From contig NC_063075.1 in the NCBI RefSeq assembly GCF_022605165.1, positions 744,001 to 808,000 on the forward strand: DNA of 64,000 nucleotides, in the 5' to 3' direction. Under the pieces are notes generated by a model. The model had not been told where the DNA came from and searched no databases. It was given only the letters and a program-made list of their open reading frames with translations. This DNA comes from Purpureocillium takamizusanense (taxonomy: Eukaryota; Ascomycota; Sordariomycetes; Hypocreales; Ophiocordycipitaceae). Shown piece by piece: positions 33,731 to 46,010 of this stretch. A program made the position numbers and the translations under genes. Numbering within the stretch: position 1 is the first letter of the stretch; each line of letters opens with the position of its first letter.

Positions 33731-36095
33731 GTGACTGTGTGCATGTTTTGTAACGGCTTGCAAGGGGCGAGACAAGGGCAGCAGCAAAGGGCAGAGCGGA
33801 AATGGGCATGGGACATGGAGGCGGCCTCGACCACCGCCTGCGCGTGCAACACCACCAAATTGAGAAGGGGGGAGGAAATGAAGCATGTAGATATATGTCA
33901 TGAGAATGAAAGCCAGCAGTTTTTTTCCTGGACAATTTTTTTTTGTGCTTTTGTACCACAAGGGGCTTGTAGCACCACAAGAGCTTTCATATCACGGAGA
34001 CGTCGGACGTTTTCCATGTGAGACGTGGCGGCGGCGGCGCAGGACACGGGGGAGGGCAGGGTGCACAAACGGTCGCGGGAACTTGTAGCTTGTTTCCACG
34101 CAGGGACGGTAAGGAAGTACACACGTACGAAGCACCGGTTTTCGGCTCGTTTGCGGTGCATGACACGAGCATCTTTTTGCCTTGCCAGGACGGCAGTGTC
34201 ATTGTCATCCATGCCACCTGCTATGAACCTACCCTTGCTGTTGCTACTGCTGCTGCTGCAGCTGTTCCACCGTACCCATGTACCTTAACGTACCAACTAA
34301 TTCAGTGCGTAGTACCTTGGTAGGTTCGATCGGCAAGGGCCGAATTTCGACTCGACTCAGTTGGAACTCGGATGGAGGAGCCGCGTCAGGGCTGTTTCAA
34401 GGGCGGGCGGGCGGGCTGGTGGAAAATGAGCAGGTGCATAGAGAGTCTGCTGCCCCTGCGATGAGTGCCCTGATGATTATGAGGAGGAGGGGGCGCAAAG
34501 TGCAGTCTGTACTTTATACTCGTTGGTGTGGCCGTGGTCGTGAGCCCTCGTGCTGTAAAACAGGTTTGAATGAAGCAATCACATAGTTACATGCCTCGTG
34601 CGTACGTGATTGTGCTGGCACTTCAACGCTTGTGCTCTTTCAGGCCATTGGAAACTACCAAGCTTGCTTACACACCCACCTGCCACGCACACCAGCAGAG
34701 CACAGCCAGCAGTGGTGTATGTAATGTATACTGTAGGTGAGTATGCGAGTAATGCCTGAGTTAGTAATACCTACCTAACTACTTTGCCTGTAGAGATGGC
34801 TACTGCCCTCACCACGCCTTTAGTGCTGCCCTATATTCCAACCTTAACCTTAAAATGCCTATTTGTTGAGCAGTCATCGATGCATCTGCCGCCGCCGCTG
34901 CTGCTGCTGATGTTTCAGCAGGTTGCAGCGAGGCGGCGGTGATAGACAGGCACCGACGCATCCGCATTCTGCCACGGCTGGTGCTGCCACAAGTCACTCC
35001 TTCGTGGCGTCCACCATCACTCCACTGCATCGTCATCGTCGACCGGGGTCCCGGTAGTAGTAGTAGCAGTACATGTCCTGCCCCGCCGCACCATTAGTCC
35101 TCGCGCAGGGCATACCTGCTATTGCACTAACAGCTAGGGTCGCAGGCCTGCGTACTCGTGCCCCCCAAGCAGAGGCGCGGCATCAGTGGATCCACGATTT
35201 TCTGTCCCGCGGCGGGCTCCAGCGGGCACCTCAGTGATGCCCCAGGTGGAGTGCCCGCTCGCTCCAGGCGGTGGGCGGGCCACTGGCGGTGCCTGCAGGT
35301 GACGCAGCACTCAGCAACGCAGGTCAGCACCGCACTACTACCTCAGCTAGGCCTCTCTCCCCATCTCTACTGACTGGCTTTAGGGCGTTAGACTTGGTTT
35401 AGTTGAGTCTGTCTGCTGTCTGGCGCCTGCCTGCCTCGTGCCCGCTTTCCTCGTCGTGTCGTCGTCTCACTCACTCCTCAATCCTCCTCCGCCTCCTCCT
35501 CCCTCGCCCAACAGCCCATCCCATTCCATCATCTCCTCGCATTCGCCCTCTCTCTCTCTCTCTCCCTCCCCTACCCTTCCGACCACGACCGACACGGCTG
35601 CTACGCCCCTCGCCATATCCCTTCCCTTTCTGCCCCTGGGCTCACGCTCTTTTTTTTGCTGCCCTGCCTTCCCGGCGACGACCAAAACCGACCGAGGGTG
35701 GGCTTCAGCTGCCCTCCCGCTATTGGCCGCCTGTCGCATCCCGCGCCTCGCCGGGGCTCCCGACCGACGACGACGACGACGACAAAACTACGTGGCGAAG
35801 CTTTCGAGCCATCCATTTCCCTCATCTGCATCGCCGCTCTTCCCCTCGTCGCGACTGCGCTGCCCTTCGCGCAACGCACACACGCCGCCCGACCGCGCTG
35901 CATTTCTACCCCATCGATAGCCGCCCATCGCTCTAGACGCCTGCAGCGATAAGCGCCAAGCCGCTCCCGTCGCGGCGGTGACGCCACGCACTCCACCAGA
36001 CCATCACCACTATAGAACCAAGGACAGAATTCGAGCCCGCCGCAACAACCGCATTGATTTCGAGCCCTGCCTTGCCCGACGACGGCGCCACCGTC
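33731..36095. other. intergenic: promoter and long leader of the SPRY gene
   Basis: There is no supportable gene. From about 35400 to 36095 it is strongly pyrimidine-rich (CCTCCTCC and CTCTCTCT tracts), typical of a long leader. The open frames in this part (e.g. 35403-35936) are Pro/Ser/Arg low complexity and read as artefacts of that composition. A GTAGTAGTAGTAG stretch lies at about 35053-35066. Confidence 0.55.
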
Positions 36096-37723
36096 ATGGC
36101 TGCCCCGTCGTCCGCCTTCACCGGCATCATCATTGGCCTCGTGTCGTCGTTTGGCTCCATCATCCTCATCGCCCTCGTCGTCTTCATCTTCTGGGCTTCG
36201 GGATGCGCTGGCTCCGGTCGCATCCTGCTGGACCGCTTCGGCAGGCCCGGCGAGTATGACGACGAGCAGGCGTTTGCCCGGGAGGAGGCGGAGGCGCTCG
36301 AGACCATGGATGACATGGCTCGAACAGAGTACCTCCGCGCAAAGGGTATTTCTTTCCCGTCCATTCTGCTTGCGCCCAAGAGGGATTTTGCTGACGTGAC
36401 CATCTAGCCTTCGTCACTGCCAACCCTCCCGAGTCCGTGCAGACCGACATCTCGCTGTCACAGTACCTCGCCATACAGGAAAAGGGCGTCTCGGCTTGGG
36501 AGTTTGAGCCTGAGCTAGAGATTGCCAACTGCTTCGTCGAGGCCCGCACCGAGATTGAGTTCTTCGACTCAGAATGCACCGTCATGTGCAACCTGCCCGT
36601 GCCCAAACAAAACGACGTCTACTACTGGGAGGCCAAGGTCTACGAGAAGCCCGAAAACACCTTGCTCGCCATCGGCATGGCGACGAAGCCGTATCCACTG
36701 TTTCGGCTACCCGGTGAGTAGCCACGTTTCCCGGAGAACATTTAGGGCCCATGCTGACGACGTTCAGGCTACCACAAGTACTCAGTCGCGTACCACTCTG
36801 ATGGCTCTCGCCACTACAACCAGCCCTTCGGCAAGACCCCCTACGGTCCAAATCTCGTCCAAGGCGACGTCATTGGCGTCGGCTACCGGCCCAGGACCGG
36901 TGCCATTTTCTTCACCCGCAACGGCAAGCGCCTCGAAGAGGTCGTACACGGGCTCAAGGCCCAAAACTTCTTTCCCGCGGTAGGGGCGAACGGCCCGGCC
37001 GTCGTGCACGTCAACCTCGGGCAGTCAGGCTTCGTCTTCATCGAAGCCAACGTCAAGAAGTGGGGTTTGGCACCTGTCACCGGCAGCCTCGCGCCGCCGC
37101 CGCCCTACGGCTCAGAGCAGGGTAGTATACTGCTCGAGACGGGCACCAAGGACGGCGTCGCTCCGGGCCTCGGCCGCCCGCATGGACAGTCAATCAGCGG
37201 CTCGCCCTACCACGTTCAACCCGGCGGCAGCCATCTCAACGCTCAGCACGGCCGCACCCGCAGCGGCAATTTCAGAGTTCTCCCTCCCACGAGCCCGGGC
37301 CCCATCCGGAGCCCGACGGACATTTCTCTGGCGCAGCTGGTGCCCAATGATGACAACGGCGAGCCGAGCGGCAGTGGCATTGTGCATCAGCAGGAGGAGC
37401 ACCCCGGCAACCCGCTGCACCTGCATTTAGAGGATGCGACGAACCCGCCACCGGACTACGCGAGCCCAACGCATTCGGAGGAGGGCGGTAGTCGGAGGAG
37501 TAGCAGCGACGAGGACGCGCCGCTGATACGCGTGGTGAACCGCAACCGGGGGGACTCGTCGGCGACGGTGGTTCCCGTGCACAGCATGCCGCCACACCCA
37601 CACCCTCCGGTCCCGAGCTACAGCGACGCCGTCCGTGACGGAGCTGGCCGTCACCGACAGGAAAGCCCCGACACGAGCTCGACGGACAGCAGCAGCAGCA
37701 ACGGCGATTCTGAGTCCAGCTGA
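36096..37723 (+). CDS. endosomal SPRY-domain protein, Ear1/Ssh4-like Rsp5 adaptor (503 aa)
   Basis: Three exons: 36096-36345, 36408-36713 and 36768-37723. The junctions are G|GTATTT...CTAG|CC and G|GTGAGT...TCAG|GC; both are in frame and the total is 504 codons. Residues 10-34 are one membrane helix (GIIIGLVSSFGSIILIALVV). A conserved juxtamembrane stretch (GRPGEYDDEQAFAREEAEAL) follows. The SPRY domain spans ~90-285 (NLPVPKQNDVYYWEAKVYEK, LLAIGMATKPYPLF, FPAVGANGPAVVHVN). The tail has two PY motifs, PPPPY (Tyr299) and PPPDY (Tyr416), which bind WW domains of Rsp5/Nedd4 ligases. Yeast Ear1 and Ssh4 recruit Rsp5 to ubiquitinate cargo for vacuolar sorting at endosomes; the same layout supports the same role. 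I chose the ATG at 36096 because the frame upstream lacks another ATG. Confidence 0.93.
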
Positions 37724-40700
37724 TGCAGAACATGGTTCTCAAACCGCCCACATCTGAGTGTCGAGCTCTCGTCATGGCGGTGACGGGTGAAAAAGTCGGG
37801 TCGGAGGCAAAGTCTTTACCAAGGAAAACGGACACAGCAGTGTCTTGCGATGGCGCTTCGGAGTTTTGTATAGCATCAGGATCAGCAGCAGCACTGTTCA
37901 TTAGCACGAACGAGCACCTACACGTATGCCACCTGGACAACAACCTGTATTTCTTTTTTGCCGCTTGCTTAGAATACCTGCTGTATGGATGAAGGGAGTC
38001 GGGCAGGATGGAGTTGAGAGGTGGGCGATACCCCATTATTGCCTGACGAGAATGCACTCGCTTTGATTGCGCGGAGCCAACTGTTTGTTTCGGGAGCGCA
38101 ACTGCATGGGGCGGATGGCCGGCATTGCATGCGGCGGCTGAATATGTCTGTTGATGTCAAGTTATCGAGCCGCGTGAACAAGGGGAGCACGTTGAGCCGT
38201 AAATGAGTGCCTGCCCAAAGCTTCAGTGACAATAACGAAGATGTGACGTGACGATGGAGTGTGGTGTTGCTCCCGGGCTTGCATCCCGGGTCCGCCGGGA
38301 GGGCCCGCGTGCCCGGTGCCGGAGCGGCCGGGCCATCTGGTGCAAGGCGGGCCCGACTCGGAAGGTGACACCAAACCGACGGACCTTGTGCTGTCTGCCT
38401 TGTGAGTCTCCTGTTCGCCTTACTGCCACGCATAAACTGTGCAAGCACGAGGGCGCAACGAGCCGAGTCGAGTCGAGTCAAGGCGCGGGCGCTGCCCCCG
38501 CTGTCGTACGTACTAACGTACGTACCCGTTGCGCCCTTTTATGATCACCGGTGCCTTGTCTGAGACGAAGCCCGCGCCGCAGCGCGCGGGCCAAGCAAGA
38601 GAGGGAGAACAGTCCGCCCCGCGGCCGGAGCCCGTGGAGCGGGCCAGGACGCACACGGGCGGCGCGTCGCGTCACGGCAGCACAGCACCGCCGCCGCACG
38701 GGGCTGGGGTGTACAAGGGAAGGGAGGGGGCTTGGGATAGTTGTTGGTAACACGGAACTAAACCTCCTGGATAGGTGCGTGTGCTCTCCCATCTGGACGG
38801 ACGGTGGTGATTTCAAGCCGAGGTCTTCCATGGATATGAGGAGAGGGGGGGCCGGCGGGCCGGCGGATGTCAGGTCGCGTATACAGCTCAGGAGGACCAC
38901 AACAAAGGCATCCTTCGCGCTCGGATGCTGGGGCTTCGGTCCGCAGCCATGCTATTTGCGCGTGGCCATGCGAACATGCACCCCGGGCTCTCGTAAGTAC
39001 GTTGCTGCGGCAAGTTAGACGACGTCACGCGCGCCCCCCTTTCCCCCTTTCCCCCCTTTCCCCCCTTTCCCCCCTTTCCCCCCTTTCCCCCCTTTCCCCC
39101 TGTTGATCCGGCTCACCACCACCGGCGCTTCGCTCATGTACCCCCCCTTTCCACTATTCGCGGCTACAGCCACCCATGACGGCCACCAGTGGATATCATT
39201 CTCGGCGAATCCTTCCTTCCTTCCTCGATGGCTTCGTCCGTCGACGACCGGGGTGTCGTCCCGAGGCAAGGCTGGGAGGTAGTGTTTTGCTCGAAAGTCA
39301 GGGGTCAGCCAGGAAAACTAGGCCAGGCCAGACGACAAGGATGAACGCGAGGTATTCGTAACCTACGTTATTAGTAGTCGCGTGTGAGAGGAACAGCCCG
39401 TGGCACGCACTCCACCTAGCTCATGCCAAGGCCGCCCTCTCGCGATCCCATGAAGCAACAAAATACGACGATAGCCCTTGATATCTTCACCCGTTGGTCG
39501 GCGGGCGGCAAGGGACGGGGGGTTCGGGCCCTGGGTTGGTGCGCCGCAGTGTGGGTGCTATACGAGGTGGCTTAACGAGGAGGGGCCGGGCCGACGCAAT
39601 GGGTGGAAAGGTGGACGGACGCCTGTCGATCTAAAGCCGACTCTGCTCTCTGGAGTGAAGAGGGGTGTTGTTGATCGTAAAAAGGGGAGTTTCTTTTCTA
39701 GAAATCGTGATGCGTGCCAGGGGAGGGGTGCGTGATCGGCCGCCCTCCGCTGAGTATCCTGGAGCAAGTCGGAAGGGAGGAATAACCTAGGCAGGGTCAC
39801 GTCACGAATGGAACGGCGTGCGGGTTTGCAAAGCCCACGGCATGCGACGGTGAGAGCCGGGATCGCACGGATGTGGTCAAGACGGAGCCGTCGTGTCGTC
39901 TTGCGAGAGAGGAAAAGGGGGGAGGAGGAGGAAGAAGCATCACATCACATTGGTAGGCGGCGAGTGTCCGGCGCGGTTGAGGTCAGTCAGGTCAAGCCCC
40001 TGGCTGCCGCTGATTTGATTTTTCCTAGACGCGAGACGCAGCCAGCACCCGCATTACAAGTGGAAACCTTGCTCTCAGATACCAAGTCAGCCTATTTCGA
40101 CACGTAGAGGCCTCCGAGGGAGGACCGTCTTTTTTGCTGTGTTATTCGATTACATGGCCCTGCGCTGATATGCCTCCGCTGGTATTGTACCGGCCGTGAG
40201 CTCGCAGGGATGAATGATGAGCAATCAAGGCTCTGGAGACTTTTTGGAGAGACTGGTCTTGGTGACATGCTTCAACCGGCTTCAGAGCCTGCTATCTGCT
40301 CCTTGTCTTCCTCAACGAGTGCTGGAGGAACCATGGCTCTGCCGGAGACCGGCCAGCAGGTACAGGACGCCAAAAAAAAAAAAGCCTAGCACTACAGTAT
40401 AGCAGACTCCAACACATACGCGAGCGATAAAGGCTTGGATCATAAGAGGTTGAAAAGGACTCATGAGCTTGCGGAGCCGGGTTCGATACTATCTGCATCT
40501 CAAAAGCAAGGTAAAGGTATACCATGGCAAGACCACCATACGCCCCTTTGCAGCTGCCCCGCCTTGGAAGACACCAGGCACGAACTCGATCGGTGTCGCG
40601 ATGGCAGGGTCGTTTGGCATATTCCCTAGATGTTTTGTGCCCTCGTCAGCTACATGACACGCATTGCCAGAACGCGTCGGGGATCGCCAAAGGCGGAGGG

Positions 40701-41114
40701 ACGAGGTTTATGTGCACGCCGCTTTGGCTTACATAGTCTTTATCTCCACGGTACCATGTGCACACCGTCGAACAGCACTTGTCGTTCTGTCATACATTAG
40801 CAAAAAAGGGAGGTATGCCCAGAAGAAGAACCCACGACGGCGTGCGAACACGCCCGACGCGTCACGGGTTGAGAGAGTCCCTACAATTCCAGGGGGAGAG
40901 CACTGTTTACCGCTCGCCTGCAAGGGTTTTTCGTGTCCCCCAAGTCAGTCATCTTCATCATTACATGTAGCCCGGGTCATGCATTTTGAGGTCTAAGAAA
41001 GAGGCGGGAGCAAAGAAGCACCGGCCGGCTCCAAGGAGAGAGAACTGGGAGGGGCTGTCTATGTTATAGGTTCGAGCGGGCGGGGGCAAGAAGAAGTATG
41101 CACGTACGATACAC
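37724..41114. other. 3.4-kb intergenic region
   Basis: It lies between the 3' ends of the SPRY gene (+) and the secreted-peptide gene (-). I find no supportable gene. A tandem (C6T3)n repeat lies at 39034-39100 and a GTACGTAC palindrome pair at about 38505-38525. Confidence 0.55.
39034..39100. repeat. (CCCCCCTTT)n tandem repeat
   Basis: Seven units of mostly C6T3 (one C5T3) plus a final C5. The minus strand reads (G6A3)n and has regularly spaced G runs that could form G-quadruplexes. Confidence 0.95.
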
Positions 41115-41552
41115 CTATTTAGCGCCCGGCCGGTGGTTCCGCGCAATGAGGGAGCCGCCCGCGACCAACTCGGCGCCGTAGATGCGCGACTTGAACAGCT
41201 TGTCGATGGCGGCCTGGTCGGGGATCGTGTCCGGGTCGGTGTCGTCGGCGTACTGCGATGGCGGGTCGCCGCGTTTCGAATGCGACCCGTCGTCGCCCGG
41301 CTCCGGCGGCTTGATGCCGCGTTTCGGCGGCGGCGGCGGCGGCGGCGGCGGCCCCCCTCCGTTGTCGTCGGGCGAGCGCAGAGGCGGCGGGTCGCCGGGC
41401 TGCGGCGGCTGGATGCCACGCTTCTCAACCAGCTCCTCGCCGTCCTCGGGCAGCGTTCCCAGGTCCGCAACGCCGTCCGCGTTGGCGTTGTCGATGAGGT
41501 GCAAGGCCGTGGCGAGGCCAGCCAGCGCGAGCAGCGCGACGGAAAACCTCAT
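41115..41552 (-). CDS. secreted precursor with three Lys-Arg sites (Kex2-processed peptide type, 145 aa)
   Basis: It is a single exon from the ATG at 41552. Residues 1-16 (MRFSVALLALAGLATA) are a textbook signal peptide. Lys-Arg pairs at 44-45, 77-78 and 93-94 would be cut by Kex2 in the Golgi. That releases residues 46-76 (starting GIQPPQPGD, ending in nine Pro), 79-92 (GIKPPEPGDDGSHS) and 95-145 (starting GDPPSQYADD). The products after the first two sites share the head GI(Q/K)PP(Q/E)PGD, and the third keeps GDPP. This layout matches fungal Kex2-processed repeat proteins. There is no Tyr in the first two peptides, so a ustiloxin-type cyclic peptide is unlikely. No DUF3328/UstY, tyrosinase or peptidase gene lies nearby. 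The peptides are Pro-rich and hydrophilic; their role is unknown. Confidence 0.82.
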   Translation of the reverse strand: MRFSVALLALAGLATALHLIDNANADGVADLGTLPEDGEELVEKRGIQPPQPGDPPPLRSPDDNGGGPPPPPPPPPKRGIKPPEPGDDGSHSKRGDPPSQYADDTDPDTIPDQAAIDKLFKSRIYGAELVAGGSLIARNHRPGAK

Positions 41553-44500
41553 GTCTGTTTTTCTTTCCTTTTTTTCTCTCTTTCGCTTTTGGCTTCCTTA
41601 TTGTGCCGTTCAGAAAATACCAGTCTTGTGGTTAAGAAACGACGAAGCCGATACACGAAACGAAACCAAGCAACATATAAAGTGCAAAAGAAATGCTAAT
41701 GGAAAACCAGCCACCATCGGCCGTCAACTGTTGTCGGGTCACCAACAACAGGTAAGGTTACGAGTGGCGACCCTTGGCCACTTTATCAAAGACGAGAAAC
41801 TCCTCCCCTCACCGAATGACAGCGACGGGTGGGTGTCTTGAATCGAAAGCCTCAGTCATGTTGTGCGCACGGGTCAGATGCAGCGCAGCGCAGCGCAGCG
41901 CAGAGGACAGCCTATGCCATGATGTGACGTCCAGGTTCTCGGCTATTTAATCTCGAAACCGCGCCCCGGGAGCATCAAGCTGAAGCTTCATAGTGGCCTG
42001 TCGATGCGTCAAGTCGCAAAAGTCTGCGGAAGACGGAGCAGCCAGCACCCGCGGTGCCTAAAGACAACAATCCAAGCACTTAGCCTCGGCTTGTTATCGC
42101 GGTTCGCCCATAATACACGCTGACACTGCACAGGTAATGTTGATGACCGATCCATAGCAAGTCACAGAACCACCACCCGCCAGGGACCCCCTTTTCTGCA
42201 TGCGTTTTTATCCACCATTTTTCTCCAACAATAGAAGGCTTGTAGAGTTGCCTTCCCGCTGCAAGAAATTTCGTGTCCGAATGGTTTCACCACTGCTTTG
42301 CAAGCGTGGCAGAGTGGCAAAGGCAGCAGTCGAGGGGCGGTTTTGCATCTTGTTATGTTGATTTCAACATACGGGGCCACGCTCTGGCCCCCGCGCGCGC
42401 GCGGCAGGGCGTGCCACTCGACGAGCCCCGTACGCCCGAGCACCGTCAGCCTGGTACTCTTTGCGTGTGACCTAGGCCCGGTATACGCTATGAGATGCGG
42501 TACGTTGTTGCAGCGCAAAGTCTGGCCGCAGTTGGGGGCTTTGCAGTTGCCCCGGCGTAGCTGACGTGCTCACACCACCATCCGCCCATCTGTCTCCCCC
42601 CCACCCAAGATCGTTGACTTTTCATTTACCTGCATCATGATGGCGTCGGCAAACATGCGGCGACTGTTCGTCGTTTGAAATCTAGCGCGCGGCGCTTGGA
42701 TCCTGACTTGTCCCTTCACACGGCTGTATGGACGAGACGATTGGGGGCTGTGCCTGCGTCAGGGGCGTCTCTATCTACCAAGCTACTCTGCTGCCCAGGT
42801 GGTGCCACAAGGGAACGACTGCCTGCGGCAAAAGAAATGGTTGGTATCGTATCTGAAAGGCCCTCAATTGGTGAATGTGCTGTGCGTGTGCGTCCGAGTC
42901 CAGTCAATACCGACAGGTCCTCGCCCTGCGCGGCTGCCCAAGATACAGACTCTTGTGATAACGCCCGTACTAACGACAGAATATCAAACATGCGCACAAC
43001 CAGCCTCCCAAAGTTTCATGGCAGCAAGCCCTTCTCCCGATACCTATAGAGAAAAATCAAACCGAACATGGCGCTTCAGATTGATTCCAACAGAAATACA
43101 CAGCACCCCAACCTCTGAGTGAAGTACTGTCCTGGGTGGCTCTCAAGCAGCAACTGGGAGACCGTATGTACGAAGACCGCACGAAACGGCGGACGGGGAG
43201 GGGAGGGCTCCCTCGGCGAGAAAAGGGACGAAATTGACCCAAACACCGACTACTTGGCCATCTCGGACTCAAACCATTCTGTGTACGCCTGAGTCTCCCT
43301 GCCAGCCCACAGCAGCATATAACGTGAAAGGCTCCAACAACACTCCCGCCTGGGGTTTTATGAACCTATGACCAAGGGCCTTCCATCCCGTCTTGCTTTC
43401 TCCGCTTGCTTGCTAGGTCTGTTCACGTCTCGTTCAGAAAATAGGCTACTTCTTCTGAATAGAATGAGCCATGCGGCAGAAGGTGAAAGTAGCAGCAGAG
43501 TGGAAAACACCAGAAGAGCACAAGTACATGTAGGAGTAGACATGGGAATAAAAGCAATGGAAGTGACAAAACAAGTAGGAGCAGAAGTAGAAGCTAAAGA
43601 CAAAGTGAACATGAAAAAAGAGAAGAAGTAAAAGTGAAAGTAGAAGCAGCAGCAGAAGCAACAGTCCAACGTGAACAAACGACGTCCCTCTCTTGACACA
43701 CCCGTCTCAACATCACCACCACGGCCCAAAAGCCGTCCCTCTCCCTCCTCCCTCCCACCCAGCAGACCTCTGCCCCTCTCTCCCCTCCACGCCGTCAGTA
43801 CACACAGCCAAAGCCAAAGCCGTAGCACTAGCCCCTCATCCCGTTCCCTGTCCCTCCCCCTCCCCAGCATCCCAGCATACATTGTACGCATGGTCAACGG
43901 CCCACGCACGCGCTCACGTCCTCCCCTCCTCACCCCAGTCCATGTTCCTGCACGACATCCAATATCCATTCATCCTCCATTCACAACGCTCTCCTACCTT
44001 CCGTCCTTCTCCGTCCCTCCCTCGCCCTTCACCCTCTCCGCGGAACGAAAGCCCAGTCGTACCACCTCCCCACCTACCACAGACCCAAATAAAGAAACCC
44101 AGTGGTTCGCCCTCCATCTACAGTATACGTACTACCAATCCGGCATGCCTGATTCTCCTTTCTCACCCTCCCTCACCTCCCCTGGCTACCTGCTCGGCGT
44201 GCTCCTGATTCGTTCATGGCCCTCCTCCCCGTTTTGCCCATCTCCAGCAGCTCTTCGCTAAGCAACAACCCGTTTCGTCATCCAACCCCTTTCTTTCTTT
44301 CTTTCTTTACTTTCCATCCTTCTCTATTTCTGCACCCTCGGCTTCTCCTCCTTGCGCAGGGAGGATGAGGAAAGCCGTACGTGACTACTAGATCCGTAGG
44401 CGGCACTATTCGTATCTGTGTTGCCAAAAAAAATAGAAGTTGAGGCTACCTACGTACCGGGATGGCAAGGGGTGGCCCGCCGCGTCTTGCTGGGATATTC

Positions 44501-44520
44501 CTGCCCTGCCCTGCCCTGCC
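44501..44520. repeat. CTGCC pentanucleotide repeat
   Basis: Four perfect units. The same pentamer family recurs at 48463-48502 and 57186-57221. Confidence 0.85.
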
Positions 44521-46010
44521 ATGCCATGCCTTTCCTGTTGCCTGTTGCCTGTTGCGTTGCCTGCTGCCTGTTGAAGCCGTTGTCCGTTTGTCTGTCCGTC
44601 CGTCTGTCTCCCCTGTCGCTGCCACGCTCGCCAGTTCGATCCCTGTATCTGCGAGCCATCCAGCCCAGCCCCAGCCCCCGGCGGCGAGCGCGCATCCCAG
44701 CCCAGCCCAGACCAGACCAGACCAGCGCTGCCAAACCTCGTATAGACGACAACCCACCCCCAGCAAGCAAGCCCTCCCCCTGGTCCACCACGTCTCTAAA
44801 TTCCCGCCCCAATCAAGCCAAGCCAAGCCAAGCCGAGCCGAGCAAGCAAAAGCTCCCCCTAATATGGCATTGTTGTCCTTTTTCTGTCTCCATTGATGGT
44901 GCTTTTCATCCGCCCCGTTACCCCCACCCTAGCTCTCTTGGACGGACATCCCATCAACGCGGGCGGCCCATGGAGCGAGGCAAGGGGACACGGGGGACCG
45001 GGGGGGGGGAGGAAATAAGAAGACCAATGACGATTCATGGGTTCGGAGTGAAAAAAGGGAGGGGGCTACGGGATACGAGCTTCCCGACCAGGGGGGGTGG
45101 GCGGCTGAAGGGCGTCGACGTCGTGGGTTTGTGAACCCCCCCCCGGTGGGCTGGGCTGGGCTGGGTAGGGGCCGCTAAGCTAGGGGTGGACGTGCGTGCT
45201 TGCGTGCGTGCGTGCCTTTGCTTGCCGCTTGGAGATGGATCGCGGTGGGCAGTGACGACAACACCAGCCAGAGCAGGGGAGGGGAGATGGGTCCCCTGCC
45301 TGCCCGGTTGTTATGAAACGCGCCGACGGCACTGGCCATGCGCGGTGTCGATCCATTGAGGAGCTGATAGTTGGGAGGCGGCGATCAACGAGGACGCAGA
45401 CGCCATGCCGCATAGTACAGACATCGCGGTGAAGGCGTATCTATGCCTAGCCTTCCTAAAACGAACGGCAAAAGACTCACAGAAGGGAAGGAGGGAGGGG
45501 AGACGGGGCGAGGAGGCACTTCATGTTTTCAACAGTAATCGTATGCGAGCGCGCATCGTGTATTAGTCCTGCCCGGGCACGGTGGCTGCAGTTCTCCTCT
45601 CCCAATAGATAGATACTGTAGTGTTCGTCAAGAAGGCTTTCCTTCCGTCGAGACAGGCAGCAACGAAACCACCCTTCTTTTTTCTCCATCCTTCCTCCTC
45701 CAGGTCACATGCCCAACTCCGGTCCCGGAAAATAAAACCAAATAGAGGCCACAGGGGCAACAACCCGGGGGCGAACATTAAGTCCAACTCCATTCCCAAT
45801 GCACGCGCAACGGATCAGAAATCCGGGAGAGAAAAAGCAGAAAAAAGCAGACTGGGATGGTTTCCACTTCCAAGAGCAAAAACAAAAAACAAAAAACTCC
45901 GTGCAACGCCATGCTGTTACCAACAGTCGCGCGGGCTAGGCCGCTTCTAGCGTTGTGCAATAAACATCTGGCGCCATGTGTGTGGGATCTCGCTTGGTTC
46001 TGTGTGTCCG

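Noticed and set aside
38505..38525. GTACGTAC-TAA-CGTACGTAC as a regulatory palindrome or attachment site
   Set aside because: Each arm is itself a GTAC repeat, a kind common throughout this window, and no gene start lies close by.
22034..39378. Shared 16-mer TACGTTATTAGTAGTC near 22035 and 39363
   Set aside because: One such match is about what chance predicts in 64 kb, and the flanks do not align.
43671..44261. 196-codon plus-strand frame (MNKRRPSLDTPVS...)
   Set aside because: Its composition follows the pyrimidine tract; there is no domain or splice support. It is kept only as a possible transcript start.
44418..45134. 238-codon plus-strand frame
   Set aside because: It is built from CTGCC repeats and Pro/Ser-rich leader-like DNA and shows no domain.
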